DNA of 64,000 bases from Stenotrophomonas sp. BIO128-Bstrain (GCF_030128875.1 NZ_CP124620.1:186001-250000), one strand, 5' to 3'; shown: positions 8,143-16,985, counted from the first letter of the stretch. The notes: a model not told the origin generated them from the sequence alone. Program-made: numbers and translations.

Positions 8143-8805
8143 ATGACACGCCCTGCCGATCCCGCCCCGACCGCCCTCAAAGCCGACAGCTTCGGCCGCA
8201 TCCTGCTGATGGAGCAGGACGGCCAGCGCTTCGTGCGCCGTGATCTGGAGGCCACCCCGTGGTGGCTGCGCCTGCCGGCATGGTGGCTGGCCCGGCGCGA
8301 GGCGCGCGCGCTGGCGCATCTGGATGGGATGCCCGCCACGCCGCGGTTGCTGGGCTGGAACGGGCGCTGGCTGGACCGCAGCTTCATGGCCGGCGATGCG
8401 ATGTACCAGCGTCCGCCGCATGGCGACCTTGCCTATTTCCGTGCGGCGCGCCGTCTGCTGCAGCAGGTCCATCGCCACGGCATCGCACACAACGACCTGG
8501 CCAAGGAAGCCAACTGGCTGGTGCGCGAAGACGGCTCGCCGGCCCTGATCGATTTCCAGCTGGCGGTGATCGGCAATCCGCGCTCACGCTGGATGCGCCT
8601 GCTGGCCCGCGAGGACCTGCGCCACCTGCTCAAGCACAAGCGCATGTACTGCCGGCCGTCGCTGACGCCGGTGGAGAAGCGGCTGCTCAAGCGCACCTCG
8701 TGGGTGCGTGACCTCTGGTTCCGCACCGGCAAGCCGGTCTACCGCTTCGTCACCCGCAGGATCCTGCACTGGGAAGACAACGAAGGGCAGGGCCCCAAGC
8801 CGTAG
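8143..8805 (+). CDS. Small kinase of the RIO / lipopolysaccharide kinase type
   Basis: 220 residues. A protein-kinase-like fold with a catalytic loop HNDLAKEAN at 116-124 (D118 as base, N124 for metal) and a DFG-like IDFQLA with D137. Phosphate acceptor unknown. Similar short kinases modify Kdo or heptose of lipopolysaccharide, and some are annotated as RIO-like serine kinases. The N-terminal part WWLRLPAWWLARREARAL is rich in Trp and Arg, suggesting membrane association. Divergent from the DedA-PAP2 gene and convergent with a lipoprotein gene 19 bases downstream, which leaves little room for a terminator. Confidence 0.78.
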   Translation: MTRPADPAPTALKADSFGRILLMEQDGQRFVRRDLEATPWWLRLPAWWLARREARALAHLDGMPATPRLLGWNGRWLDRSFMAGDAMYQRPPHGDLAYFRAARRLLQQVHRHGIAHNDLAKEANWLVREDGSPALIDFQLAVIGNPRSRWMRLLAREDLRHLLKHKRMYCRPSLTPVEKRLLKRTSWVRDLWFRTGKPVYRFVTRRILHWEDNEGQGPKP

Positions 8806-8824
8806 CAGGGGCCGATGCCTGCGC

Positions 8825-9496
8825 TCAGCGCAGGTCGAGGATCTGCTTGCCGGTGAAGCGGCGTTGCGCGTCGAACTCGTAGGCGACCCGCAGCATGCCC
8901 TCGTCCGCGCAGGCATGGCAGGTGCGCAGCGGCGTGCTGTAGATCAGGCGCAGCCCGCCGTTGGGCAGCGCTTCACTGCCGCTGGCCTCGGCGGGGGCGA
9001 ACGGTGAGGCGTCCGGGTGCGCATCAAGGAAGGGTTTGACCGTTGCATCGGCGCGCGACATTTCCGGCAGGACATCCGCATCCACATCCACGGTATGCCC
9101 GGCACTGTCGACCAGCAGCGTGCCTTCATTGGTATTGGCACGGAACGGGTACTCGATGGTGGCAATGCCCACGCCGTCCTGGTCACGCCATGCGCTGACG
9201 TAGCCGGGATTCCCCTGCGCGCCCAGCTGATGGGCCGCGGCGATCGCCTGCGGGCTGGCCTTGGCCGCCTGCATCGCCTTGGACAGGCAATCATCGGCAA
9301 CCGGCGCCTGGCCGCGGCAGGCGTCCACCTCGCCGTCCCAGATCGCCGCTTCGCTGAAGGGGGAGGCGCCACCTGCCGTACCGGGAACGGTGGCGGCCGC
9401 CTGCACAGGGGCGGTGGACGGGTCGCCGGCGGGCTGGCAGGCAGCCATGGCCAGTACCAGCGCCAGCGCGGTCAGGGGAAGGCGGATCGCCGTCAT
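8825..9496 (-). CDS. Lipoprotein of unknown function with a CHAC motif
   Basis: 223 residues. The start at 9496 gives a lipoprotein signal MTAIRLPLTALALVLAMAAC with Cys20 as the lipidated residue; an ATG at 9505 in the same frame is possible. A GGA lies nine bases before 9496. The mature protein has a low-complexity stretch (TAPVQAAATVPG), a helical segment with CRGQAPVADDCLSKAMQAA, and near the C-terminus TPLRTCHACADEG, a CxxC pair. Whether this binds metal or is a redox centre cannot be told. No family recognised. Confidence 0.7.
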   Translation of the reverse strand: MTAIRLPLTALALVLAMAACQPAGDPSTAPVQAAATVPGTAGGASPFSEAAIWDGEVDACRGQAPVADDCLSKAMQAAKASPQAIAAAHQLGAQGNPGYVSAWRDQDGVGIATIEYPFRANTNEGTLLVDSAGHTVDVDADVLPEMSRADATVKPFLDAHPDASPFAPAEASGSEALPNGGLRLIYSTPLRTCHACADEGMLRVAYEFDAQRRFTGKQILDLR

Positions 9497-9612
9497 GTCG
9501 CTCATTCCATGCAGAACGTGAACGCCCAGTATCGACGCGGCGCATGAATCCGGTGTGTGCGCCGGGGCGGCATAATGCCGGTTCACTGCAATCGCATCGA
9601 AGGAATCCGCGC

Positions 9613-10431
9613 ATGGCCAGTCTGCAAGGCAAGACCCTGTTCATCACCGGCGCCTCGCGCGGCATCGGCCTGGCCATCGCACTGCGTGCTGCACGGGACG
9701 GGGCCAACATCGCCATCGCGGCCAAGTCCTCGGTGCCCAACCCCAAGCTGCCCGGCACCATCCACAGCGCAGCGGAGGCGGTCACCGCCGCCGGCGGCCA
9801 GGGGCTGGCGCTGAAGTGCGACATCCGCGAAGAAGACCAGGTGCGTGCGGCCGTCGCCGCCACCGTGGATACCTTCGGTGGCATCGACATCCTGGTCAAC
9901 AACGCGAGCGCGATCTGGCTGCGCGGCACGCTGGACACGCCGATGAAACGTTTCGACCTGATGCAGCAGGTCAACGCACGCGGCAGCTTCCTGTGCGCGC
10001 AGGCCTGCTTGCCGCACCTGCTGCAGGCACCCAATCCACACATTCTCACCCTCGCGCCGCCGCCAAGCCTGGACCCGAAGTGGTGGGCGCCGCATACCGG
10101 CTACACGCTGGCGAAGATGGGCATGAGCTTCGTCACGCTTGGCCTGGCCGCGGAGTTCGGCCCACAGGGCGTGGCGGTCAATGCGTTGTGGCCGCGTACC
10201 GTGATCGCCACTGACGCAATCAACATGATTCCCGGCGTGGACATCGGCGGCTGCCGCACGCCGGCCATTCTTGCCGATGCCGCACACGCGGTGCTGACCC
10301 GCGAGGCGGCCGGCTTCAGTGGGCAGTTCCTGCTGGATGACGAGGTGCTGGCGCAGGCCGGCATCACTGATTTGAGTGGCTATGCCGTCGATCCGTCGCG
10401 TCCGTTGATGCCCGATCTGTTCCTGGATTGA
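9613..10431 (+). CDS. Short-chain dehydrogenase, HSDL2-like
   Basis: 272 residues. NAD(P)-binding Rossmann oxidoreductase with TGASRGIG at 12-19, ILVNNASAIW and an active-site YTLAK. The sequence follows the hydroxysteroid dehydrogenase-like protein 2 pattern closely (AIALRAARDGANIAIAAKSS, NPKLPGTIHSAAE, VNALWPRTVI), including the Pro-rich stretch before the catalytic Tyr where most family members have Ser. It lacks the C-terminal SCP2 domain of animal HSDL2. Substrate unknown, possibly lipid-derived. The ATG at 9613 fits an AAGGAA site; the frame to 9544 is an unsupported extension. CATAAT at 9571-9576 is a plausible -10. Confidence 0.88.
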   Translation: MASLQGKTLFITGASRGIGLAIALRAARDGANIAIAAKSSVPNPKLPGTIHSAAEAVTAAGGQGLALKCDIREEDQVRAAVAATVDTFGGIDILVNNASAIWLRGTLDTPMKRFDLMQQVNARGSFLCAQACLPHLLQAPNPHILTLAPPPSLDPKWWAPHTGYTLAKMGMSFVTLGLAAEFGPQGVAVNALWPRTVIATDAINMIPGVDIGGCRTPAILADAAHAVLTREAAGFSGQFLLDDEVLAQAGITDLSGYAVDPSRPLMPDLFLD

Positions 10432-10521
10432 CGCGCGCGCGGTGCGCGCCGCGTGCGCGATGACAAACGCTGCACAGGCCGGGCTGCTATGGTGCGGGCC
10501 CCAAATCGTATGGACACATGC

Positions 10522-11487
10522 ATGTCATTCCGCACACGGACCGCACCGCTCGCCGCCGCCATCGCCTTGATCAGCCTGCTCGGCGCCTGCAGCAAGGGCC
10601 CGGGCAGCGTTGCCGATACCCAGGGCGTGGAAAAGGTGAACGCCTACATCGCCTGCTTCAACGCCGTTGAACAGCCGATCCACGAAGGCTTCCAGCAGTA
10701 CATTGGCTGGATGCAGGATCCGGAGGCTGGCCCTACCGGCAATGAGAAGCAGGTGCGTGGGCCGGGCACGGTGTTGTCGCATCGCGTGGAGGCGTGCAAC
10801 GCCCCGATGGTCGCCGCGCTGGCGATGACGCCGGCCGAGCCCGAGCTGGATCCGGCGGCGAGCGCTTACCAGAAGACGTTCGTCGACCTGTACGCCCTTA
10901 TCGAGCAGGCCGACCGTTACTACAGCCGCGAGGACTACCTGCGCGATGACCATGCCGGGATGCGCAGCCAGCATGCCCCGCTGATGAAGGCGTACACGGC
11001 GTTCTTCGACGCAGGCACCGCGCTGGATGCCGCGCTGGAAAAGCGCGAAGACGAACGCCGTGCGGAACAGCTCAAGGAGATTGAAGCTTCCGAAGGCCGC
11101 TCGATGGCGTACTACCAGATCAAGATCCTCGGTGATGGCAAGCAGCTCACGCAGCTGCTCAACAGCGAGACGCCCGATCTGGCGGTGGCACGCACCCAGC
11201 TCGCGGCGTTCCAGGCGCTGCTGCAGCAGGCGCAGGATGACAAGATCGGCAAGGGCGATGCGATGTGGGGCCACGTGGAGCGCGCCGCCGATGCACTGGC
11301 CCGCGATGCCGGCCGCCGCATCGAGCGCGTCGAGTCGAAGAAGCCGTATACCCGCAGCGAGCAGATGCTGATGGAGAGCGGTGGGCGGATCAGCAACCCG
11401 CAGGGCTCGGCCGAAGCCTTGCTGGCCAGCTACAACGACCTGGTCGACATGAGCAACCGCCTGGCGCGGACCAGCGGCGCGCGTTGA
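10522..11487 (+). CDS. DUF3829 / YiiG-like lipoprotein
   Basis: 321 residues from the ATG at 10522; 10510 is an alternative start. The lipoprotein signal ends ISLLGAC, and the rest is mostly helical and charged, with a KREDERRAEQLKEIE coiled stretch. The pattern VEKVNAYIACFNAVEQP and SYNDLVDMSNRL fits the YiiG/DUF3829 lipoproteins, whose function is unknown. No clear ribosome site. Converges on the ion channel gene with a strong hairpin between. Confidence 0.8.
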   Translation: MSFRTRTAPLAAAIALISLLGACSKGPGSVADTQGVEKVNAYIACFNAVEQPIHEGFQQYIGWMQDPEAGPTGNEKQVRGPGTVLSHRVEACNAPMVAALAMTPAEPELDPAASAYQKTFVDLYALIEQADRYYSREDYLRDDHAGMRSQHAPLMKAYTAFFDAGTALDAALEKREDERRAEQLKEIEASEGRSMAYYQIKILGDGKQLTQLLNSETPDLAVARTQLAAFQALLQQAQDDKIGKGDAMWGHVERAADALARDAGRRIERVESKKPYTRSEQMLMESGGRISNPQGSAEALLASYNDLVDMSNRLARTSGAR

Positions 11488-11495
11488 GTGATCGC

Positions 11496-11522
11496 GCGGC
11501 GGGCTGCCTGGCGGCCCGCCGC
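11496..11522. terminator. Hairpin between convergent genes
   Basis: GCGGCGGGC (11496-11504) pairs perfectly with GCCCGCCGC (11514-11522) around a nine-base loop, between stops at 11487 and 11528. Confidence 0.55.
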
Positions 11523-11527
11523 AAGCA

Positions 11528-12400
11528 TCAGACGTTGAAGACCGGGGGCAGTTTTTCGCCGCAATGGCGGCAATGCACGGCGTCCGGTTCGTGGCCTTCC
11601 AGCCCGCAATGCGGGCAGCCGCGCGCATCACGGCGCGCGGCATGCTCGGCATCGCGCATGGTGTTGGCCAGTTCGGCGGTGTAGATGCCGGTCGGCACGG
11701 CGATGATGCTGTAGCCGATCAGGATCAGCACCGAGGTGACGAAGCGGCCGAGCACGGTCTGCGGCACGATGTCGCCGAAGCCCACCGTGGCCATGGTCAC
11801 CACCGCCCAGTACATGCTGCTGGGGATGCTGGTGAAGCCGTGGTTGGGGCCTTCGATCACGTACATCATCGTGCCGGCGATGATGGTGATGGTGATCACC
11901 GTGAACAGGAACAGCAGCACCTTGCGGCGGCTGCGCCACAGCGATTCCATCAGCACGCCGCTTTCTTCGATGTAGCGGGTCAGCTTGAGGATCCGGAACA
12001 CCCGCAGGATGCGCAGCGCGCGCACCACCAGCAGGCTCTGCGCGCCGGGGATGAACAGCGACAGGTAGGTGGGCAGGATCGAGGCCAGATCGATGATGCC
12101 CCAGATGCTGAATGCGTAGCGCAGTGGGCGTTTGACCACCACCAGCCGCAGCAGGTACTCGGCGGTGAATACGATCGTGAAGCCCCATTCCAGCACGTAC
12201 AGCCAGTCGGCGTAGGCTGCATGGAAGCGCTGCACGCTGTCGAACATGACCACCACCACGCTGGCGATGATCGCGTAGACCAGCAGCAGGTCGAAATTGC
12301 GCGAGGGCCGGGTGTCGTGGCGGTAGATGATGTCGAACCACTGGCGGCGCCAGCCGGTCTCGGTGGCGGGGTTGAGCTGGGGGGCGGTGAACGGTCGCAT
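11528..12400 (-). CDS. Voltage-gated-type potassium channel with C-terminal zinc ribbon
   Basis: About 290 residues from the ATG at 12400; an ATG at 12409 adds three. Six-helix ion channel: S1 about 35-55, an S4-like RALRILRVFRILKLTR with regularly spaced arginines, a pore loop with filter TVGFGD (Phe for the usual Tyr), then S6. The C-terminal tail has CPHCGLEGHEPDAVHCRHC, a likely zinc-ribbon sensor or assembly domain. Inner membrane, K+ conductance inferred from the filter. CACAAT (12413-12408) lies seven bases before the 12400 ATG, so the mRNA may be leaderless. Divergent from argD. Confidence 0.87.
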   Translation of the reverse strand: MRPFTAPQLNPATETGWRRQWFDIIYRHDTRPSRNFDLLLVYAIIASVVVVMFDSVQRFHAAYADWLYVLEWGFTIVFTAEYLLRLVVVKRPLRYAFSIWGIIDLASILPTYLSLFIPGAQSLLVVRALRILRVFRILKLTRYIEESGVLMESLWRSRRKVLLFLFTVITITIIAGTMMYVIEGPNHGFTSIPSSMYWAVVTMATVGFGDIVPQTVLGRFVTSVLILIGYSIIAVPTGIYTAELANTMRDAEHAARRDARGCPHCGLEGHEPDAVHCRHCGEKLPPVFNV

Positions 12401-12465
12401 GGGCCGCATTGTGCCCCACCGGCCCAAAGCGCGAGAATGGGATCTTTCCTGAGCCCCTGACTGCC

Positions 12466-13695
12466 ATGACCGCCGCTGCCACCGATCCGCTGTTGTCCCT
12501 GTCGCATTACTACCTGCCGGTCTACAAACCGCGCCAGGTGGTGCTCGAGCGCGGCCAGGGCGCGCGCGTCTGGGACAACCAGGGCCGCGAGTTCATCGAT
12601 CTGGCCGCCGGCATCGCCGTGTGCGGCCTGGGCCACAACGATCCGGACCTGAAGGCGGCGCTGATCGAGCAGGCCGGCAAGCTTTGGCACACCAGCAACG
12701 TGTTCTACAGCGAGCCGCCGCTGCGCCTGGCCGAGGAGCTGGTCACCGCCTCGCGCTTCGCCGAGCGCGTGTTCCTGTGCAACTCAGGCGCCGAAGCCAA
12801 TGAGGTGGCGATCAAGCTGGTCCGCAAGTGGGCCTCTTCGCTGGGCCGCCCGGCGCACCAGCGCGTGATCGTGACCTTCCGCGGCAGCTTCCACGGCCGC
12901 ACGCTGGCCGCGGTCACCGCCACCGCCCAGCCGAAGTACCAGGAAGGCTACGAACCGCTGCCCGGTGGCTTCCGCTATGTCGACTTCAACGACGAGGTCC
13001 AGCTGGAAACCGCGATGGCCGCCGGTGATGTCGCCGCGGTGATGCTCGAGCCGATCCAGGGCGAGGGTGGCGTGATGCCGGCCAAGCCGGGCTTCCTGCA
13101 GCGCGTGCGCGAGCTGTGCGACCAGCACAACGCGCTGGTGGTGCTCGATGAGATCCAGGCGGGCATGGGCCGTACCGGCACGCTGTTCGCGCATTGGCAG
13201 GACAACATCAAGCCGGACATCGTCACCCTGGCCAAGGCGCTGGGCGGCGGCTTCCCGATCGGCGCGATGCTGGCCGGCCCGAAGGTGGCCGAGGTGATGC
13301 AGTTCGGTGCCCACGGCACCACCTTCGGCGGCAACCCGCTGGCCGCGGCTGTCGCCCGCGTGGCGCTGCGCAAGCTGTCCTCGCCGGAGATCGCACACAA
13401 CGTCAGCCGTCAGTCGCAGGCGCTGCGCGATGGGCTGGGCAGGATCAACGACGAGTTCAAGGTGTTCAGCCAGGTCCGCGGTCGCGGCCTGATGCTGGGC
13501 GCGGTGCTGGACAAGGATTTTGCCGGCCAGGCCGGTCTCATCCTCGACCACGCCGCCGAACACGGCCTGCTGACCCTGCAGGCCGGCCCGGACGTGCTGC
13601 GTTTCGTGCCGTCGCTGAACATCACCGATGAAGAAATCGCCGAAGGCCTCAAGCGCCTGCGCGCGGCGGTGCAATCCTTCATCGCCTCCCGGTAG
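12466..13695 (+). CDS. argD: Acetylornithine aminotransferase
   Basis: 409 residues. PLP enzyme that transfers an amino group between N-acetylornithine and 2-oxoglutarate in arginine synthesis, and possibly acts in lysine or succinyl-ornithine routes. NSGAEANEVAIK (about 106-117), VLDEIQAGMGRTG with D228 holding the PLP nitrogen, and LAKALGGGFPIGAM with K257 as the Schiff-base lysine. Length is typical. The ATG at 12466 begins MTAAATDPLL; codons back to 12409 overlap the divergent promoter. The TAG stop (13693-13695) is part of the GTAG end of the repeat at 13692-13747, an unusual gene end. Confidence 0.93.
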   Translation: MTAAATDPLLSLSHYYLPVYKPRQVVLERGQGARVWDNQGREFIDLAAGIAVCGLGHNDPDLKAALIEQAGKLWHTSNVFYSEPPLRLAEELVTASRFAERVFLCNSGAEANEVAIKLVRKWASSLGRPAHQRVIVTFRGSFHGRTLAAVTATAQPKYQEGYEPLPGGFRYVDFNDEVQLETAMAAGDVAAVMLEPIQGEGGVMPAKPGFLQRVRELCDQHNALVVLDEIQAGMGRTGTLFAHWQDNIKPDIVTLAKALGGGFPIGAMLAGPKVAEVMQFGAHGTTFGGNPLAAAVARVALRKLSSPEIAHNVSRQSQALRDGLGRINDEFKVFSQVRGRGLMLGAVLDKDFAGQAGLILDHAAEHGLLTLQAGPDVLRFVPSLNITDEEIAEGLKRLRAAVQSFIASR

Positions 13696-13747
13696 AGCCG
13701 ACCGTTGGTCGGCTGCTGTGGCAGAGCCGACCGCTGGTCGGCTCTAC
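13692..13747. repeat. Paired GTAG palindrome that supplies two stop codons
   Basis: GTAG at 13692-13695 and CTAC at 13744-13747 bound two palindromes, AGCCGACC-gtt-GGTCGGCT and AGCCGACC-gct-GGTCGGCT. The whole element is an inverted dimer. The argD stop TAG is 13693-13695, and the stop of the HAD gene on the other strand is the complement of 13744-13746. Both convergent genes therefore stop in the terminal tetranucleotides. It can also act as a bidirectional terminator. Confidence 0.85.
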
Positions 13748-14355
13748 GCCAGGCCGTACCGTTTCAACACCTTGCCGATGCTGCGACTGTCGGTGGCGGT
13801 TTCCGCCTGCAATCCCGCCTGACGCGCACCGCGCACGTTGGTGAACAGGTCGTCGATGAACAGCGTGCGCCCGGCGCGTGCGCCCAGCAGCGCCATCGCG
13901 TGCACGAATACAGCCGGGTCCGGTTTGCGTCCGCCCAGCGCGCCGCTGCACAGGATGCGCCCCTGCAGCGCTGGGGCAAGGGTCGGCAGGATGCGCGGAA
14001 TGGTGTCCGCCATCAGCGCGCCGTTGTTGGTGAGGATCGCAATCGGCAGGCGGCGCGCGACCTGTTCAATGCGTTCGATCACCCCGGTCTGTGGCGCGGA
14101 CGCGGCGATGCGGGCGTCCTGCCACTGCGCGATGCTCACCGTGCTGTCCAATGCCGCCCCCAACTGGTGCAGGTACCGCGTGCTGTCCAGGCCGGCGTCG
14201 TGCTGCTGCTCCAGGCCGCTGTCGAACAAGGCCGCCTGTACCTGCGCGACACTGCAGCCGGTGCTGGCCGCCAGGTGGCGCACGCGCAGGTGCCGCGCAT
14301 GACGCACCAGCACACCATCGAAATCCAGCAGCAGGCATTCCACGGCGACGGCCAT
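13744..14355 (-). CDS. HAD-superfamily hydrolase
   Basis: 203 residues. Cytosolic phosphatase-type fold with motif I DFDGVLV at about 11-17 (nucleophile Asp11, general acid Asp13), motif II AILTNNG, the motif III lysine in GGRKPDPAVF, and motif IV TLFIDDLFTNV with the metal-binding aspartates. The cap lies between motifs I and II as in subfamily IA. Substrate unknown; small sugar or nucleotide phosphates are usual. Start ATG at 14355. The stop codon lies in the repeat it shares with argD. Confidence 0.87.
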   Translation of the reverse strand: MAVAVECLLLDFDGVLVRHARHLRVRHLAASTGCSVAQVQAALFDSGLEQQHDAGLDSTRYLHQLGAALDSTVSIAQWQDARIAASAPQTGVIERIEQVARRLPIAILTNNGALMADTIPRILPTLAPALQGRILCSGALGGRKPDPAVFVHAMALLGARAGRTLFIDDLFTNVRGARQAGLQAETATDSRSIGKVLKRYGLA

Positions 14356-14447
14356 CGCGCACTCTCGTCCAGGTCCAATGCTGACCGTACCCCACTCGGG
14401 GCGCGCGCTGCGACATCGCGTCGCAGGCCGGGCGCGGGCACGGACTC

Positions 14448-14453
14448 TAGAAT
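14448..14453 (+). promoter_or_regulatory. -10 box of azurin
   Basis: TAGAAT; the expected transcript start near 14460 is downstream of the first in-frame start codon (14457), which supports translation from GTG 14481. Confidence 0.45.
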
Positions 14454-14480
14454 CGCGTGGACTGTTCGATGGAGATCGCC

Positions 14481-14927
14481 GTGAAACTGCTTGTTCCCGT
14501 GTTGCTCGCCGGCCTGATGCTGGCCCCGGCTGCCCATGCCCGCGTGTGCGCGGTCAGCATCGACAGCACCGACCAGATGAGCTTCAACCAGAAGGAGATC
14601 AAGGTCGGCGCGGACTGCAGCCAGGTGAAGCTGACCCTGCGCCACACCGGCAAGCTGGCCGCTACCGCGATGGGCCACAACTGGGTGCTCACGCGGACCC
14701 CGGACTACCAGCCGGTGGCGATGGCCGGCATGCGCACGTCCCTGGCCGACAGCTACCTGCCCAAGGGCGATGCGCGCGTGCTGGCGCATACCGCGGTGAT
14801 CGGCGGTGGGCAGACCACCAGCGTGACGTTCTCGACCGCGAAGCTGGCCAAGGGCGGCGACTACACGTTCTTCTGCTCGTTCCCGGGGCACTTTGCGATG
14901 ATGAAAGGCCGTTTTCTGTTCGGCTGA
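14481..14927 (+). CDS. Azurin (periplasmic blue copper protein)
   Basis: 148-residue precursor. Type I copper electron carrier in the periplasm. The GTG at 14481 has GGAG six bases upstream and gives a clean signal peptide MKLLVPVLLAGLMLAPAAHA, then a mature protein whose copper ligands fall exactly on azurin numbering: H66, C132, H137 and M141 (mature His46, Cys112, His117, Met121), in MGHNW and FCSFPGHFAMMKG. Cys23 and Cys46 (mature Cys3 and Cys26) form the usual disulfide. A start further upstream at 14469 would place charged residues ahead of the signal and has no ribosome site. Partners are probably cytochromes. Confidence 0.95.
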   Translation: MKLLVPVLLAGLMLAPAAHARVCAVSIDSTDQMSFNQKEIKVGADCSQVKLTLRHTGKLAATAMGHNWVLTRTPDYQPVAMAGMRTSLADSYLPKGDARVLAHTAVIGGGQTTSVTFSTAKLAKGGDYTFFCSFPGHFAMMKGRFLFG

Positions 14928-14948
14928 GCGCCGAACTGAAACCAACCG

Positions 14949-15019
14949 GTAGCTACCGACCGCTGGTCGGTAGACCGGGTGATCGGCACGCACGCGGTGA
15001 CGACCAACGGTCGTCACCT
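14949..15019. repeat. Diverged pair of GTAG palindromes
   Basis: GTAGC-TACCGACC-gct-GGTCGGTA at 14949-14972 and GGTGACGACC-aac-GGTCGTCACC at 14997-15019, between the convergent azurin and hemL genes. Likely also the terminator for both. Confidence 0.7.
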
Positions 15020-15030
15020 GCCGTGTTCGA

Positions 15031-16320
15031 TCAGCCTTTGACGACCTTGAACGCTTCGCGCGCCGCGTCGATGGTCGCGTCGATCACGCTGTCGTCGTGC
15101 GCGCTGGACATGAAGCCGGCTTCGTACGCCGACGGGGCCAGGAACACGCCGCGCTCCAGCATCGCGTGGAAGAAGGTGTTGAACGCGGTGATGTCGCAGG
15201 CGGTGGCCTGGGCGTAGGTGTCCACCTTCTGGTCGGTGAAGAACAGGCCGAACATGCCGCCCACCTGGGTGGTGGTCACGGCCACGCCGGCCTCGGCCGC
15301 GGCCGCTTCCAACCCGGCGCACAGGCGCGCGCTGGCCGCGCCCAGGCGATCATGGAAGCCCGGTTCCTGCACCAGTTCCAGCATCGCCAGGCCCGCGGCC
15401 ATCGCCACCGGATTGCCGCTGAGCGTGCCCGCCTGGTAGATCGGGCCAGCCGGGGAAATCTGCGACATCAGCTCGCGGCGACCGCCATAGGCACCCACCG
15501 GCATACCGCCGCCGATGATCTTGCCGAAGGTGGTCAGGTCCGGGGTGACGCCGTAGTGCGCCTGCGCGCCGCCGAGGGCCACGCGGAAGCCGGTCATCAC
15601 TTCGTCGAAGATCAGCACCGTGCCGTACTGCGTGCACAGCGCGCGCAGGTGCTGCAGGTAGCCCTCGCGCGGCGGGATGCAGTTGGCGTTGCCGACCACC
15701 GGCTCGATGATCAGGCCGGCGATGTGCTCGCCCTGTTCGGCGAACAGCGTGGTGGCGGCCTCGAAATCGTTGTAGGGCAGGGTCAGGGTGAGTTCGCTCA
15801 GGCCGGCCGGGACGCCCGGCGAGGTCGGCACGCCCAGGGTCAGCATGCCGCTGCCAGCCTTGACCAGGAACGAATCGCCGTGGCCGTGATAGCAGCCTTC
15901 GAACTTGACGATGCGGCTGCGGCCGGTGGCGCCGCGCGCCAGCCGGATCGCCGACAGTGTGGCCTCGGTACCGGAGTTGACCATGCGCACCATCTCGCAG
16001 GACGGCACCAGCCGGGTCAGCGTTTCGGCCATGGTCACTTCCGCTTCGCACGGCGCACCGAAGGACAGGCCGTTGCCGATCGCCTGCTTGACCGCCTGGC
16101 GCACCGCGGTGTGGTTGTGGCCGACGATCATCGGGCCCCAGGAGCCGACGTAATCGATGTAGCGGTTGCCGTCCACGTCGTACAGGTACGCGCCATCGGC
16201 ACGCTGCACGAAGAACGGCTCGCCGCCGACCGACTTGAACGCGCGCACGGGCGAGTTGACGCCGCCCGGCAGCAGTTTCTGGGCGCGGGTGAACAGGGCG
16301 TGGGACTGGTCGTGGTTCAT
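15031..16320 (-). CDS. hemL: Glutamate-1-semialdehyde 2,1-aminomutase
   Basis: 429 residues. PLP enzyme that turns glutamate 1-semialdehyde into 5-aminolevulinate, the C5 route to heme. [13 protein letters not shown] near the N-terminus, [18 protein letters not shown] for PLP phosphate, [10 protein letters not shown] with the PLP-binding Asp at about 239, and [18 protein letters not shown] with catalytic K267. Length is typical. Starts 15 bases after thiE and is probably cotranscribed with it. Confidence 0.97.
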   Translation of the reverse strand: MNHDQSHALFTRAQKLLPGGVNSPVRAFKSVGGEPFFVQRADGAYLYDVDGNRYIDYVGSWGPMIVGHNHTAVRQAVKQAIGNGLSFGAPCEAEVTMAETLTRLVPSCEMVRMVNSGTEATLSAIRLARGATGRSRIVKFEGCYHGHGDSFLVKAGSGMLTLGVPTSPGVPAGLSELTLTLPYNDFEAATTLFAEQGEHIAGLIIEPVVGNANCIPPREGYLQHLRALCTQYGTVLIFDEVMTGFRVALGGAQAHYGVTPDLTTFGKIIGGGMPVGAYGGRRELMSQISPAGPIYQAGTLSGNPVAMAAGLAMLELVQEPGFHDRLGAASARLCAGLEAAAAEAGVAVTTTQVGGMFGLFFTDQKVDTYAQATACDITAFNTFFHAMLERGVFLAPSAYEAGFMSSAHDDSVIDATIDAAREAFKVVKG

Positions 16321-16335
16321 GGGGTGTCCTGGGTC

Positions 16336-16968
16336 TTACGGAAACTGGGCGAGGAAGGCGCGCTGGGTGGCAACCGGGTCGGGGGCGGCGAATATGCCGC
16401 TGACCACGGCCACCAGGTCGGCGCCGGCCGCGATGATGGGACCCACATTGTCCGGGCTGAGCCCGCCGATCGCCACCCGCGGCACGCCCAGTGCGGCGCT
16501 TTGCCGCAGCAGGTCCGGCGTGGCACGGCTGGCGGTGACCTTGGTGGTGGTAGGGAAGAACGCGCCGAAGGCCACATAACTGGCCCCTTCGGCCACGGCA
16601 CGCGCGGCATTGGCCAGTTGGTCGTAGCAGGACGCGCCGATGATGGCGTCGGGGCCCAGCAGGGCGCGCGCCGCGCCGATGTCGCCGTCGGTGCCGCCCA
16701 GGTGTACGCCAGCGGCGCCCACGGCATGGGCCAGCGCCGGGTCGTCATTGATGATCAATGGCACGCCGTGCGGCGCGCACAGCGCCTGCAGCGCGGTCGC
16801 CTGCTCCAGGCGCAGGGCGGTATCGGCGGTCTTGTTGCGGTACTGCAGCCAGGTGGCGCCGGCCGCCAACAGCGGCGCGGTTCGCGCCAGCAATCGTGCG
16901 GTATCGGGTTCGTCGGGGGTGATGAGGTAGACGCCGCGGGGCGGCGTGGGGGCTGAAGCGTGATTCAT
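16336..16968 (-). CDS. thiE: Thiamine phosphate synthase
   Basis: 210 residues from the ATG at 16968 (a TTG one codon earlier is not preferred). Joins HMP-pyrophosphate and thiazole phosphate to thiamine phosphate. TIM barrel with [50 protein letters not shown] and [10 protein letters not shown] in family order. It is followed by hemL. No TPP riboswitch fits in the 72-base gap to the divergent rubredoxin gene. Confidence 0.95.
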   Translation of the reverse strand: MNHASAPTPPRGVYLITPDEPDTARLLARTAPLLAAGATWLQYRNKTADTALRLEQATALQALCAPHGVPLIINDDPALAHAVGAAGVHLGGTDGDIGAARALLGPDAIIGASCYDQLANAARAVAEGASYVAFGAFFPTTTKVTASRATPDLLRQSAALGVPRVAIGGLSPDNVGPIIAAGADLVAVVSGIFAAPDPVATQRAFLAQFP

Positions 16969-16973
16969 CAATG

Positions 16974-16985
16974 GCTACCGGTAGC
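16974..16985. promoter_or_regulatory. Perfect 12-bp palindrome between thiE and rubredoxin
   Basis: GCTACCGGTAGC lies in the divergent spacer, upstream of both starts. It could be an operator or a remnant of a GTAG repeat, since it holds CTAC and GTAG back to back. Confidence 0.3.

Noticed and set aside
14457..14480. Azurin start at the first in-frame codon
   Set aside because: The likely transcript start is near 14460, and GGAG sits just before GTG 14481, which gives exact azurin numbering.
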